64,000 nt of DNA from Scleromatobacter sp038243995 (lineage in GTDB: Bacteria > Pseudomonadota > Gammaproteobacteria > Burkholderiales > Burkholderiaceae_C): contig JBBRTV010000014.1 in assembly GCA_038243995.1 (NCBI GenBank), positions 62,001-126,000 of the forward strand, written 5' to 3'. Made by a program: the position numbers and the translations under genes. The notes under the pieces were generated by a model. The model was not told where the DNA came from and did not search any database. It saw only the letters and a program-made list of their open reading frames with translations. Below, in pieces: positions 43,507-51,983 of this stretch (positions are counted from its first letter, which is position 1; each line of letters starts with the position of its first letter).

Positions 43507-44876
43507 AAAGCAACATGAACGCACCCGCTACTCCTTCCGCCATCACCGTGACCCCGGCGCCGGTCGGCAACCCGAAGCGTCGCACGGCGCTGACCGCCAT
43601 CGCGGCCGCCGTGCTGGTCGTCGGCGGCGGCTACGGCATCTATTACTGGTTCACCGGCCGACATTCGGAGACGACCGACAACGCCTACGTGCAGGCCAAT
43701 GTCGTGCAGATCACCGCGCAGGCCGGCGGCACCGTGACGGCGATCCAGGCCGACGACACCGACTACGTCAAGGCCGGCCAGTCGCTCGTCAAGCTCGATA
43801 CCGCCGATGCGCGCGTCGCCCTCGACCAGGCCGAGGCCTCGCTCGCGCAGGCCGTGCGCGAAGTGCGCGTCCTGTACGCGAACAACTCGACGCTGCAGGC
43901 GCAGATCGACGCGAAGCAGGCCGATGTCACCCGCACCGCCGCCGACCTGGCGCGCGCCCAGGACGACGTCACGCGCCGCACGCCGCTGGTGCAGAGCGGC
44001 GCCGTCGGCAAGGAAGAATACGACCACACGACGGCGCAACTGGCCTCGTACAAGAGCGCCTACACCGCCGCGAAGTCCGCGCTCGATGCGGCGCGCGAAC
44101 AGCTCGCGTCGAACCAGACGCAGACCGAAGGCACGACCGTCGCCGAGCATCCGAACGTGTTGCGCGCCGCAGCGCGCGTGCGTGAGTCCTGGCTGGCGGT
44201 GCAGCGCACCAACGTGCCGGCGCCGGTGGCCGGCATCGTCGCGCGCCGCAGCGTGCAGGTCGGCCAGCGCGTGCAGGCCGGGGTCGCGCTGATGTCGGTC
44301 GTCACGCTCGATCGCGCCTGGGTCGACGCCAATTTCAAGGAGGGCCAGCTCGAGCGCCTGCGCATCGGCCAGCCGGCGACTCTGGAAGCCGACGTCTACG
44401 GCAAGCACGTGATCTACCACGGCAAGGTCGAAGGCCTGGGCGCGGGCACCGGTGCGGCGTTCTCGCTGCTGCCGGCACAGAACGCGACGGGCAACTGGAT
44501 CAAGGTCGTGCAACGCGTGCCGGTGCGCATCTCGCTCGACCCGAACGAACTCGCGAAGAATCCGCTGCGCGTCGGCCTGTCGATGACGGCGACTGTCGAC
44601 GTCGCCGACGAAAGCGGCCTCACGCTGTCGCAGACGCCGCGCACCGCGGCGCAGGGCGCGATCGCATCGACGAACGTGTTCGATTCGCTCCAGCACGACG
44701 CCGACGCCGAAGTGGCACGCATCATCGCCGCCAATGGCGGCGGTCGGGCCGCCGTCTCGAAGGCGCCCGCCGGCGCCGCGTCCGGCGCCGCCGCGGAAGT
44801 ATCTTCGGCCGCCGCGTCGGCGAAGGTCGGCGCGGCCGCCCCTTCCACCAGGCATCGTCACCACAAGCAATCATGA
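43503..44876 (+). CDS. emrA: EmrA-type efflux adaptor (HlyD family secretion protein)
   Basis: 457-residue periplasmic adaptor for the MFS drug pump. It has one membrane anchor (ALTAIAAAVLVVGGGYGIYYW), followed by the signature SETTDNAYVQANVVQITAQA of EmrA proteins, a lipoyl half (VKAGQSLVKLD), a coiled-coil hairpin (about 100-215) and the second half (VPAPVAGIVARRSVQVGQRV). An Ala/Ser-rich tail ends in RHRHHKQS. The ATG overlaps the channel stop as ATGA and its own stop overlaps the EmrB start, so all three components are translationally linked. It links EmrB to the outer-membrane channel. Confidence 0.94.
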   Translation: MKSNMNAPATPSAITVTPAPVGNPKRRTALTAIAAAVLVVGGGYGIYYWFTGRHSETTDNAYVQANVVQITAQAGGTVTAIQADDTDYVKAGQSLVKLDTADARVALDQAEASLAQAVREVRVLYANNSTLQAQIDAKQADVTRTAADLARAQDDVTRRTPLVQSGAVGKEEYDHTTAQLASYKSAYTAAKSALDAAREQLASNQTQTEGTTVAEHPNVLRAAARVRESWLAVQRTNVPAPVAGIVARRSVQVGQRVQAGVALMSVVTLDRAWVDANFKEGQLERLRIGQPATLEADVYGKHVIYHGKVEGLGAGTGAAFSLLPAQNATGNWIKVVQRVPVRISLDPNELAKNPLRVGLSMTATVDVADESGLTLSQTPRTAAQGAIASTNVFDSLQHDADAEVARIIAANGGGRAAVSKAPAGAASGAAAEVSSAAASAKVGAAAPSTRHRHHKQS

Positions 44877-46444
44877 GCGGCCCCCCCGTGGCGGCCCGTC
44901 CGGCCGCGCCATTGAGCGGCGGCGCGCTCGTCATGGGCACGCTGTCGCTGTCTCTCGCGACGTTCATGAACGTGCTCGATTCGTCGATCGCGAACGTTTC
45001 GCTGCCGTCCATCTCCGGCAACCTCGGCGTCAGCATCTCGCAGGGCACCTGGGTCATCACGAGCTTCGGCGTCGCCAACGCGATCTCGGTGCCGCTGACC
45101 GGCTGGCTCACGCAGCGCTTCGGCGCGGTGCGCCTGTTCACCGCCAGCGTGCTGCTGTTCGTGCTGGCTTCCTGGCTGTGCGGCCTGGCGCCGTCGATCG
45201 AGACGCTGATCGCCTTTCGCGTCCTGCAGGGCTTCGTCGCCGGCCCGATGATCCCGCTGTCGCAGACGCTGCTGCTGTCGAGCTATCCGCCCCACAAAGC
45301 GGGCACCGCGCTCGCGCTATGGGGCGTGACGACGCTGGTCGCGCCGGTGGTCGGGCCGCTGCTGGGCGGCTACATCACCGACAACATCTCGTGGCCCTGG
45401 ATCTTCTACATCAACATTCCCGTCGGCCTGTTCGCCGCGGCGGTGACGTGGAGCGTCTATCACAAGCGCGAGACGGCGATCGTCAAGCGTCCGATCGACG
45501 GCGTCGGCCTCGCGCTGATCGTGCTGTGGGTGGGCTCGCTGCAGATCATGCTCGACAAAGGCAAGGAGCTCGACTGGTTCCACTCGTCGACGATCGTCAC
45601 GCTGGCCTGCCTGGTGGTCATCGGCCTGGCGGTGTTCATCGCATGGGAGCTGACCGACGAACACCCGGTGGTCGACATCCGGCTGTTCGCGCGACGCAAC
45701 TTCCTGTTCGGCTCGGGCACGCTGGCGATCGCCTACGGGCTGTTCTTCGGCAACGTGGTGCTGCTGCCGCTGTGGTTGCAGCAGTACATGGGCTACACGG
45801 CGACGGCCGCCGGCATGGCGCTGGCGCCGGTAGGGGTGCTGGCGATCCTGCTCACGCCGGTGGTGGGGCGCAACGTCGCAAAATGGGATCCGCGCTGGAT
45901 GGCGACGGGCGCGTTCATCTGCTTCTCCATCGTGTTGTGGATGCGCTCGAACTTCACGTCGCAGACCGACTTCAACACGATCCTGGTGCCGACGCTGATC
46001 CAGGGCGGCGCGCTCGCTTTCTTCTTCATCCCGCTCACCACGCTGACGCTGTCGGGACTTCCGCCCGAGCGCATCCCCGCGGCGGCCGGCCTGTCGAACT
46101 TCGTGCGGATCACGCTCGGCGCGATGGGCACCTCGATCGCGACCACGATGTGGGACAACCGCGCCACGCTGCACCACGTGCGCATGGTCGAGCAGATGGG
46201 CCAGAACGGCAGCGCGCTCAACGACGCGGCGAACGCGCTGGCGCAGGCCGGCGTGAGCGGCGACGCGGCCTACTTCAGCATCAACCGCCTGATCGACATC
46301 CAGGCCTTCACCTGGGCCGCGGACGACATCTTCATCGGCTCGTCGATCACGTTCCTGCTGCTGATCTTCACGATCTGGTTCACGCGGCGACCGGCGAAGA
46401 TCCCGGGCGGCGGGCCGTCGGTCGACGCGGGCGGCGCGCACTGA
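44873..46444 (+). CDS. emrB: EmrB-type MFS multidrug exporter (DHA2 family)
   Basis: 523-residue 14-helix proton/drug antiporter. Motif TFMNVLDSSIANVSLPSISG with the conserved Asp in TM1, GTWVITSFGVANAISVPLTG, the motif-C region WGVTTLVAPVVGPLLGGYI, and WPWIFYINIPVG are hallmarks of DHA2 pumps. It uses the EmrA adaptor and an outer-membrane channel to expel hydrophobic compounds directly outside. It is the last gene of the marR-channel-emrA-emrB operon. Length and helices are complete, with no sign of damage, unlike the RND pump in the same window. Confidence 0.95.
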   Translation: MSGPPVAARPAAPLSGGALVMGTLSLSLATFMNVLDSSIANVSLPSISGNLGVSISQGTWVITSFGVANAISVPLTGWLTQRFGAVRLFTASVLLFVLASWLCGLAPSIETLIAFRVLQGFVAGPMIPLSQTLLLSSYPPHKAGTALALWGVTTLVAPVVGPLLGGYITDNISWPWIFYINIPVGLFAAAVTWSVYHKRETAIVKRPIDGVGLALIVLWVGSLQIMLDKGKELDWFHSSTIVTLACLVVIGLAVFIAWELTDEHPVVDIRLFARRNFLFGSGTLAIAYGLFFGNVVLLPLWLQQYMGYTATAAGMALAPVGVLAILLTPVVGRNVAKWDPRWMATGAFICFSIVLWMRSNFTSQTDFNTILVPTLIQGGALAFFFIPLTTLTLSGLPPERIPAAAGLSNFVRITLGAMGTSIATTMWDNRATLHHVRMVEQMGQNGSALNDAANALAQAGVSGDAAYFSINRLIDIQAFTWAADDIFIGSSITFLLLIFTIWFTRRPAKIPGGGPSVDAGGAH

Positions 46445-46613
46445 CGGCGCGCTCTCGCCGCCCGGTCGATCAAGCGGACGGCACGAGGACATTCCTGGCG
46501 AACCACCCACTAGCCGCCGGGGAACCGAGCGCCTACATTGCACGGGCACCCTGCCCGTTGCGGACCCGCGGGTGGGGCGGGCTCACTGCACGGTACAACT
46601 GCCGACCCGACCC

Positions 46614-47687
46614 ATGTCCCACCGCCGCAACGACGAAGCCGTCTTGAACCCGACGACCTGGCCAGGCCTGGCGCGGCTGATTGCTGCTTCCATCGCCTTC
46701 TGGGCACTGGCCGCCGCCTTGCTGCGCGTCACGGCGCCAGGGCTGGATACCTTCAGCCGACTGCTGGTTTTCACGGAATGCGTCGGCACGGTGTTCACCG
46801 CTTGCGTCGTGCTGCTAAGCCGCTCTCGATGGCTTGCCCGAAGCAGCCCCTGGCTGCGTTGGCTCCTGACCGGGGTTGTCGCCGCGCCCGTGGGCTACCT
46901 GCTTGGTCATTTGCTGGCATTCCTCATCCTCGGCGAGCCTGTCGACCACCTGGCGGGCCAAGGGAGCGACTACCTGGTGCCGATCGTCTTTGATCTCTTG
47001 ATCGCCGCGTTTGTCATCTATTTCGCCGCAACGCGGGAACGGCTCGGCAAGGAGGCACTCGAGCGCTCACAGGCAATGCAATTTGCGGCGGAAGCCGAAC
47101 TGCGGCTGTTGCGCGCCCAGTTGGAGCCGCACATGCTGTTCAACACGCTGGCCAATTTGCGTTCGTTGGTCAAGGAAGACGCCGACCAGGCAGAACTGAT
47201 GATCGATCAGTTGATCGTCTACCTGCGCAGCGCGCTGGCCGCATCGCGCGTCGAGATGACGACGCTGCGCGGCGAATTCCTTCAGCTGCGCGCCTACCTG
47301 GACATCATGTCGCTGCGGATGGGGCCAAGACTGGTGTATCGGCTCGAACTGCCCTCGGCGCTGGAGCAGACCGCCATTCCCCCGATGTTGTTGCAACCAC
47401 TCGTGGAGAACGCCATCAAGCACGGGCTGGAACCCAAGGTCGGATCAGGCAGCATCGAAGTGGTCGCCCGCGCGATCGAATCCTGCATCGAGATCTCGGT
47501 GAGCGACTCGGGGCTCGGTCTCATCCGGCAGGATGAATCGGTGAGCGCGATCGGAGACAACCGCACGAGCTACGGACTGCGCAACGTGCGCGACCGGCTT
47601 CAAAACGTCTACGGGGCACGCGCTTCCTTCAGCCTGCGGGCACGGGTGCCGAGCGGGGTCAGTGCGGTAGTGAGGATTCCATCATGA
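46614..47687 (+). CDS. LytS/YpdA-type sensor histidine kinase
   Basis: 357-residue membrane histidine kinase (His_kinase PF06580 type). Four N-terminal hydrophobic segments (about 20-145) form a small sensor module. The phospho-acceptor His is in AQLEPHMLFNTLANLRSLV, and the ATP lid and N-box are LLQPLVENAIKHGLEP and SDSGLGLI with YGLRNVRDRLQNVYG. Such kinases phosphorylate LytTR response regulators. The gene for that partner overlaps its stop (ATGA) but survives only as a remnant, so the kinase is now an orphan. The ATG at 46614 is preferred to an upstream GTG. Confidence 0.9.
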   Translation: MSHRRNDEAVLNPTTWPGLARLIAASIAFWALAAALLRVTAPGLDTFSRLLVFTECVGTVFTACVVLLSRSRWLARSSPWLRWLLTGVVAAPVGYLLGHLLAFLILGEPVDHLAGQGSDYLVPIVFDLLIAAFVIYFAATRERLGKEALERSQAMQFAAEAELRLLRAQLEPHMLFNTLANLRSLVKEDADQAELMIDQLIVYLRSALAASRVEMTTLRGEFLQLRAYLDIMSLRMGPRLVYRLELPSALEQTAIPPMLLQPLVENAIKHGLEPKVGSGSIEVVARAIESCIEISVSDSGLGLIRQDESVSAIGDNRTSYGLRNVRDRLQNVYGARASFSLRARVPSGVSAVVRIPS

Positions 47688-47815
47688 CGGCCGTCCGTCC
47701 CGGCGTTGGCGCACGCTGCGGTCGACTGCATGCGCAAGCCGATGACCGCCGACCGATTGAGGCCGGGCCTGCAGCGGCTCCGTCAGCGACTGCTGGAGCG
47801 CGCCAGGGACCGCAT
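47684..47815 (+). pseudogene. remnant of a LytTR-type response regulator
   Basis: The start ATG overlaps the kinase stop, as expected for a cognate regulator, and gives a few residues (MTAVR). In another frame, from about 47700, AHAAVDCMRKPMTADRLRPG then LQRLRQRLLERA resembles the end of a receiver domain (GAVDYLLKPVxxERLxxxLxRLxxRL), including the conserved Lys-Pro. About 95 receiver codons containing the phospho-acceptor Asp are missing, there is a frame change at the junction, and no LytTR DNA-binding domain follows. This reads as an internal deletion plus loss of the C-terminal half. Confidence 0.55.
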
Positions 47816-47867
47816 GGGCTGGAAACGGTTCGGGGGCGTCTTGCTGGCCCCGACGCACCTTGCCGCG

Positions 47868-48014
47868 TCACGCGCGGGCGCGTTCGAGAGCACTTTGCCT
47901 GACTCCCAGATCCTGCGCGTCGGCGGAGCGCGCCAGGTACTGCTCTTCGACGCTTCGCAATCGCAAGCCCCGACGCAACAGCGTTTGCAGAAGCTTCAAC
48001 TTCGTCATGGTCAT
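47868..48014 (-). CDS. DUF3563-family small protein
   Basis: 48-residue protein of unknown function. After an amphipathic helix (KLKLLQTLLRRGLRLR) it reads SVEEQYLARSADAQDL and QSALERA, close to the DUF3563 pattern of a Tyr-Leu-Ala/Ser-xAla-xAsp-Leu core that is widespread as small genes in Burkholderiales. ACAGGAA lies just before the ATG at 48014; a second ATG is two codons later. It sits between two gene remnants in an otherwise decayed stretch but has no internal defect. Confidence 0.6.
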   Translation of the reverse strand: MTMTKLKLLQTLLRRGLRLRSVEEQYLARSADAQDLGVRQSALERARA

Positions 48015-48309
48015 TTCCTGTCTTTGATCGGCAAGATCGAGGCTGCCAGCCGCGCGGTCGGCGTCGACGGTTCGATGGACGTGGTTCATGGGGAATGTCC
48101 TTGGCGTTGATCGCGGACGGGGATGTCCTCGACCCCTGAATTCTTCTCGATCGGACCTGTCGCGCGTAGTCGATTGAGACGAAGGGTCGCGCGCCGTGCC
48201 GCGTCGGTCGCCGCATTCGACCGAACGGGTGACGGCTGCGTCACATGCCGCGCCTCCGGACGGATGCGGCGGCGGCGAGCACGTCGACGCTTCGTTCCGG
48301 CGCCCGCTC

Positions 48310-48435
48310 GGCGGGATCGTCGCCTCGGTCCAGCGCGTCTCCGACATCATCGTGTAGATATCCGCCGGCACGTCCGAGCACAGCGACCCCATCGCCCAGG
48401 TCGACGTCGCGGTCAACCATCTCGACCGGATGACA
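48310..48435 (+). pseudogene. fragment of a methyl-accepting chemotaxis protein
   Basis: In one plus-strand frame the sequence reads GIVASVQRVSDIIV, a TAG (48355-48357), then ISAGTSEHSDPIAQVDVAVN and HLDRMT. This matches the C-terminal signalling helix of chemoreceptors (compare IVAQVQRVSQLISEIS and IGQVGDAVNQLDQVTQQNA in the intact receptor at 1979-3532). Only about 42 codons remain, with an internal stop, no N-terminal part and no AAL/VEES continuation. It is a dead relic of a second chemoreceptor gene. Confidence 0.75.
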
Positions 48436-48459
48436 CCGCTTGCTGCACGCACGCAAGCC

Positions 48460-50478
48460 TCATTGCAGCCCGTCGGCGATCCTGCGGGTTGCGCGCGCCA
48501 GGGCCCCGTCGGCGTCGGGCAGGCGGGCCAGGCCTTCGTCGAGCAAACGTTGGAACGAGCGTCGGGTGGCGCTCAGCGTGCTCCCGTCGGAACCCGCGAA
48601 GAGCAGGAATTGCCCGTTGTCGCTGCGCCAGACCAGGGCTGCCTCGGTCCAGTTGCCCTGCACGCGCATGGCGAAGCGCTGACCGATCTCCAACTCCGCG
48701 CTCGCAGCGTCTGCGGGCGGCGTCGGCAGCCCAGGCTCCACGGGCGGATCGATCCCCTCGCCCGGAAGCGGGAGCTCGTCATCGAGGGCCAGGTCTATCG
48801 TCATGGGCATGTCGGTCTGCGCCTCCTCCGCCGCGCGGCGCAGGGCCCGAATGTGCAGCGCCGAGAGGCGTGCGAGCCAGGCGTCGCGGACGGCAGGGTC
48901 GAGGCCGAGCCGCCCCATGCCCTCCCTGAGCCTGTCCACCAGCCCCGGAATCAACTGCACGAGTGTCGGGCCGTCGAGCCGACTGCGCGCCGGCGAGGTC
49001 GACCACATCAAGTCCGTGGCGGTATCCCAGGCATCAGGCCCGGCGGCGACCAGGCCAGGGCCGGCCGCCACCTCCTGCGCGCAGATCAGTGACCATACCG
49101 AAGCGACGAAGCGACGCACGGCCTCGTCGGCACGAGACGCGTTCAGACGGCGCTCCAGGCGCTTGCGCACGGCCTCGACGCCTTCTTTCAGTTGTGAGTG
49201 TCGCTTCAGGAACTCGACGGTGGGCGCCATTTTGGTCAGGCGGCCTTGCGCCTGTGCGTTGCGCCAGTCCGACAGCTTCCTGTTGATCGCCTCGAAGCGT
49301 TCGTGCCGAGGCGAGGATAGAAGCGTGGTCACGACACGATTCAGCCACGCGACCAGGTTGGGCGGCCGCTGCCCGGTTTCTTCGTTGAACAGCGTGGCCA
49401 ACTGGTTGATCAGCGACCATGCCGGATGGCGATGGCTTTGCAGCAGGTCGGCGTCCTCCGACGCCAGCTTCTGCACCGCCGGCTGCAGGCGCCCGATCCA
49501 TGTCGCCGCCTCCGCATCCAGGGTGGGGTCGACCAGGATCTCATCGAAGATGCGGCCGATCAGTGACATGGCCGCGCTGGCAGCACCCGGCGTCCCGAGC
49601 ATCGCGAGTCTGTTGCGATGATGGTGGATCAGCCGGGGCACCGTCGAGCCGTCGCCCGCGAGCGCCTGTGGCTGGGTCAACAGAAACTCGGAGGGCGACC
49701 CGGTTCTGGCCCGGCCGGCCGCCTGGCGGTCCATCAGGTCGATGAGCGCGCCGGGGCGCGTGACGTCGAACTGCGTGCCTTCATCCACGCGGCCCCAGGC
49801 GTCGACGACCGAGCCCGCCGCCGACTGCCGCGGCGGTGCGCGGGACGGCGCGCGGCGGGAAGCCGGCGGCGCGGGCGCGGCGGTCGCGTGCACGATGCCC
49901 TCTGCCTGCTCCGTCATCTCGACCAGGCCTCGATACAGCGGCCCCAGCTGCGGGCCCAACAGGCGGACGGCGCTGCGCACCGCCTCGCTGCGCGCTGCCA
50001 GCGACACGGGCAGGCGTTCGGTGGCGCGCCACAGCGCCCGGCCGATGGAGGCCGGATCCACGGGCGACGTGCTGCGCGCGAGGTGCTGGATCTGTAGCGT
50101 CGACTCGAGCCGTTGAAGGCGATACAAGTGGGAGCCGGCCTCATCTGCAAGCACGCGCCCCGCGTTGACAACTTCGATCTCCTCTTGCACCCGCTCGTCG
50201 TCCATGATGCCCAGGCAATCGAGATCCAGCCTGGGCGAACACTCTGGCTGGAGCGCGGTCTCGACGAGCCTGGCGAGGGACTCTTCGAAGCCCAGCGCCC
50301 AGGCATCGGGGTAGCGCCGCAGCGCCTCCGCGGCCTCCGATCTCGCCGAGCGCAGGGCCGGATCGAGGGTCGGCGGGTGTGAAAGTTCACCATGCACGCG
50401 CACCGACAGTTCGGAGACGACCTGTTGCAAGGAAGCGCAGGCCAGCGTCAAGTACTTGCGATAGGCATCGGTCAGCAT
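48460..50478 (-). CDS. DUF1631-family protein
   Basis: 672 residues from the ATG used (MLTDAYRKYLTLACASLQQV). DUF1631 proteins are common in Beta- and Gammaproteobacteria, and their function is not established. The N-terminal marks CLGIMDDERVQEEIEVVNAG and the C-terminal AALVWRSDNGQFLLFAGSDG, which resembles a PilZ-like beta-barrel, fit the family. The middle is helical, with a Pro/Ala/Arg-rich linker (APAPPASRRAPSRAPPR). A TTG 27 codons upstream is the alternative start. It stands alone, divergent from the ROK-sugar operon. Confidence 0.75.
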   Translation of the reverse strand: MLTDAYRKYLTLACASLQQVVSELSVRVHGELSHPPTLDPALRSARSEAAEALRRYPDAWALGFEESLARLVETALQPECSPRLDLDCLGIMDDERVQEEIEVVNAGRVLADEAGSHLYRLQRLESTLQIQHLARSTSPVDPASIGRALWRATERLPVSLAARSEAVRSAVRLLGPQLGPLYRGLVEMTEQAEGIVHATAAPAPPASRRAPSRAPPRQSAAGSVVDAWGRVDEGTQFDVTRPGALIDLMDRQAAGRARTGSPSEFLLTQPQALAGDGSTVPRLIHHHRNRLAMLGTPGAASAAMSLIGRIFDEILVDPTLDAEAATWIGRLQPAVQKLASEDADLLQSHRHPAWSLINQLATLFNEETGQRPPNLVAWLNRVVTTLLSSPRHERFEAINRKLSDWRNAQAQGRLTKMAPTVEFLKRHSQLKEGVEAVRKRLERRLNASRADEAVRRFVASVWSLICAQEVAAGPGLVAAGPDAWDTATDLMWSTSPARSRLDGPTLVQLIPGLVDRLREGMGRLGLDPAVRDAWLARLSALHIRALRRAAEEAQTDMPMTIDLALDDELPLPGEGIDPPVEPGLPTPPADAASAELEIGQRFAMRVQGNWTEAALVWRSDNGQFLLFAGSDGSTLSATRRSFQRLLDEGLARLPDADGALARATRRIADGLQ

Positions 50479-50671
50479 CCTTGCATCGTATTGAAGTCCA
50501 GGCAGTTGCGGATCGGATGCACGATGCAGGTTTGCAGCCTCGCCTGCGGTAACGCCCAACCCCAGGAGTGCCCCTCGATGAGCCGGACCGCCCTCGCCTT
50601 GCTCCTGCCCTTCGCTGCCGCGCCGCTGCGAGCGCGACCCGTCGCGTTCCCCGATTCAGGCGCTGCGGCAC

Positions 50672-50729
50672 TTTAGCCTGATTCGGGCTGAAGTTCGCTC
50701 TTGTGCGGCTGAAGTGCTCGTCCTACATT
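50672..50729 (+). promoter_or_regulatory. promoter and repeated operator half-sites of the ROK/sugar operon
   Basis: A sigma70-like promoter, TTGTGC (50701-50706), 17 bases, TACATT (50724-50729), lies 48 bases before the ROK ATG. A perfect nine-base direct repeat GGCTGAAGT occurs at 50686-50694 and 50707-50715, exactly 21 bases (two helical turns) apart; the second copy fills the promoter spacer. An inverted near-copy TTTAGCC (50672-50678) pairs with the first. Such placement fits a repressor that blocks its own operon, most simply the ROK protein. Confidence 0.55.
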
Positions 50730-50777
50730 CGCGCCATCGGTCCGCAGAGGCCGCGAACATGATGGAGACGAGACACG

Positions 50778-51983
50778 ATGAGTCGCTGGGCGCAGTTGTC
50801 TGCGAACGAGCTGAGCGCGCTGGAAGGCGTCTTCTGGCTGCGCGGGCCATCGCGCGACGCGCTGTCGCAGCGCCTGGCGTTCTCGCGCACGCATGCGAAC
50901 GCGGTCGTCGCGGGGCTGATCGAACAGGGCTGGCTCGAGCGGTCGGGCCAGCGCGAGTCGTCCGGCGGACGGCGGGCCGAGACGCTCTGCCTGCATCCGG
51001 CGCTCGGCGTGCTGCTCTGCGCTGATCTCGGTGCGACCAGCATCGAGGTCGCGGTGCTCTCGCTCGACCTGGAGGTGCTCGCGCGCCATGGCGAGGCGAT
51101 CGACGTGCGCATCGGGCCGGGCATCGTGCTGTCGCGCATCCGGGCCCTGATGCGCGAGCTGCTGGCCGGCTGCAAGCTCAAGGCGCGCGACGTCCTGGCG
51201 ATCGGCATGGGCGTGCCGGGACCGGTCGACTTCGCGCGCGGCCAGCTCGTCGAGCCGCCGCTGATGCCGCAGTGGGACAGCTTTTCGGTCCGCGACGACC
51301 TGCGTGCCGAATACGAGGCGCCCGTGTGGGTCGACAACGACGTGAACCTGATGGCGCTGGCCGAACTGTGGCGCCTCAAGCGCGAGCTGCCGAACTTCCT
51401 GGTGCTCAAGGTCGGCACCGGCATCGGCTGCGGCGTCGTCTGCCACGGCGAGGTCTATCGCGGCGCGAACGGCTCGGCGGGCGACGTCGGCCACATCTGC
51501 GTCGATCCGGCGGGGCCGCGCTGCCACTGCGGCAACGTGGGCTGCGTCGAGACGATGGCCGGCGGGCCGGCCATCGCGCGCGAGGCGGTGGCCGCGGCGC
51601 GCTCGGGACGCAGCAAGGTGCTGGCGCTGCGGCTGGCCGAGAGCGGCACGCTGACGCCCGAGGACGTCGGCCACGCCAGCCGGGCAGGCGACGCCGAGGC
51701 CAACCAGATCGTGCAGCGTGCCGGCATGGCGATCGGCCAGATGCTGGCCTCGGTCGTCAACTTCTTCAATCCGTCGCACGTGTTCGTCGGCGGCGGCCTG
51801 ACCCGCATCGGGCCGCTGTTCCTCGCGTCGTTGCGCCAGTGCGTCTACCAGCGCTCCCTGGCGCTGTCGACGCGGCATCTCGAGGTGGGCTACACGCCGC
51901 TCGGCGATTCGGCCGGGCTCATCGGCGCCGGCGTGCTCGCGCTGCAGGAGACCCTGCGGGGTCGCGGCAAGGTGCTGGCATGA
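50778..51983 (+). CDS. ROK-family transcriptional repressor (NagC/XylR type)
   Basis: 401-residue sugar-responsive regulator. An N-terminal winged helix (SRDALSQRLAFSRTHANAVV, AGLIEQGWLERSG) is joined to a ROK sugar-kinase-like body with DLGATSIEVAVL, GMGVPGPVDF and GHICVDPAGPRCHCGNVGCV, the Cys-rich zinc motif (GHx9CxCGxxGCxE). ROK repressors bind DNA until their sugar ligand releases them. It opens the operon and overlaps the ABC ATPase gene (ATGA), so it is made together with the importer it should control. Confidence 0.92.
   Translation: MSRWAQLSANELSALEGVFWLRGPSRDALSQRLAFSRTHANAVVAGLIEQGWLERSGQRESSGGRRAETLCLHPALGVLLCADLGATSIEVAVLSLDLEVLARHGEAIDVRIGPGIVLSRIRALMRELLAGCKLKARDVLAIGMGVPGPVDFARGQLVEPPLMPQWDSFSVRDDLRAEYEAPVWVDNDVNLMALAELWRLKRELPNFLVLKVGTGIGCGVVCHGEVYRGANGSAGDVGHICVDPAGPRCHCGNVGCVETMAGGPAIAREAVAAARSGRSKVLALRLAESGTLTPEDVGHASRAGDAEANQIVQRAGMAIGQMLASVVNFFNPSHVFVGGGLTRIGPLFLASLRQCVYQRSLALSTRHLEVGYTPLGDSAGLIGAGVLALQETLRGRGKVLA

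Noticed and set aside
50479..50559. TTG start for the DUF1631 protein
   Set aside because: No ribosome site precedes it; the ATG at 50478 gives a family-like N-terminus, although the choice is not certain.
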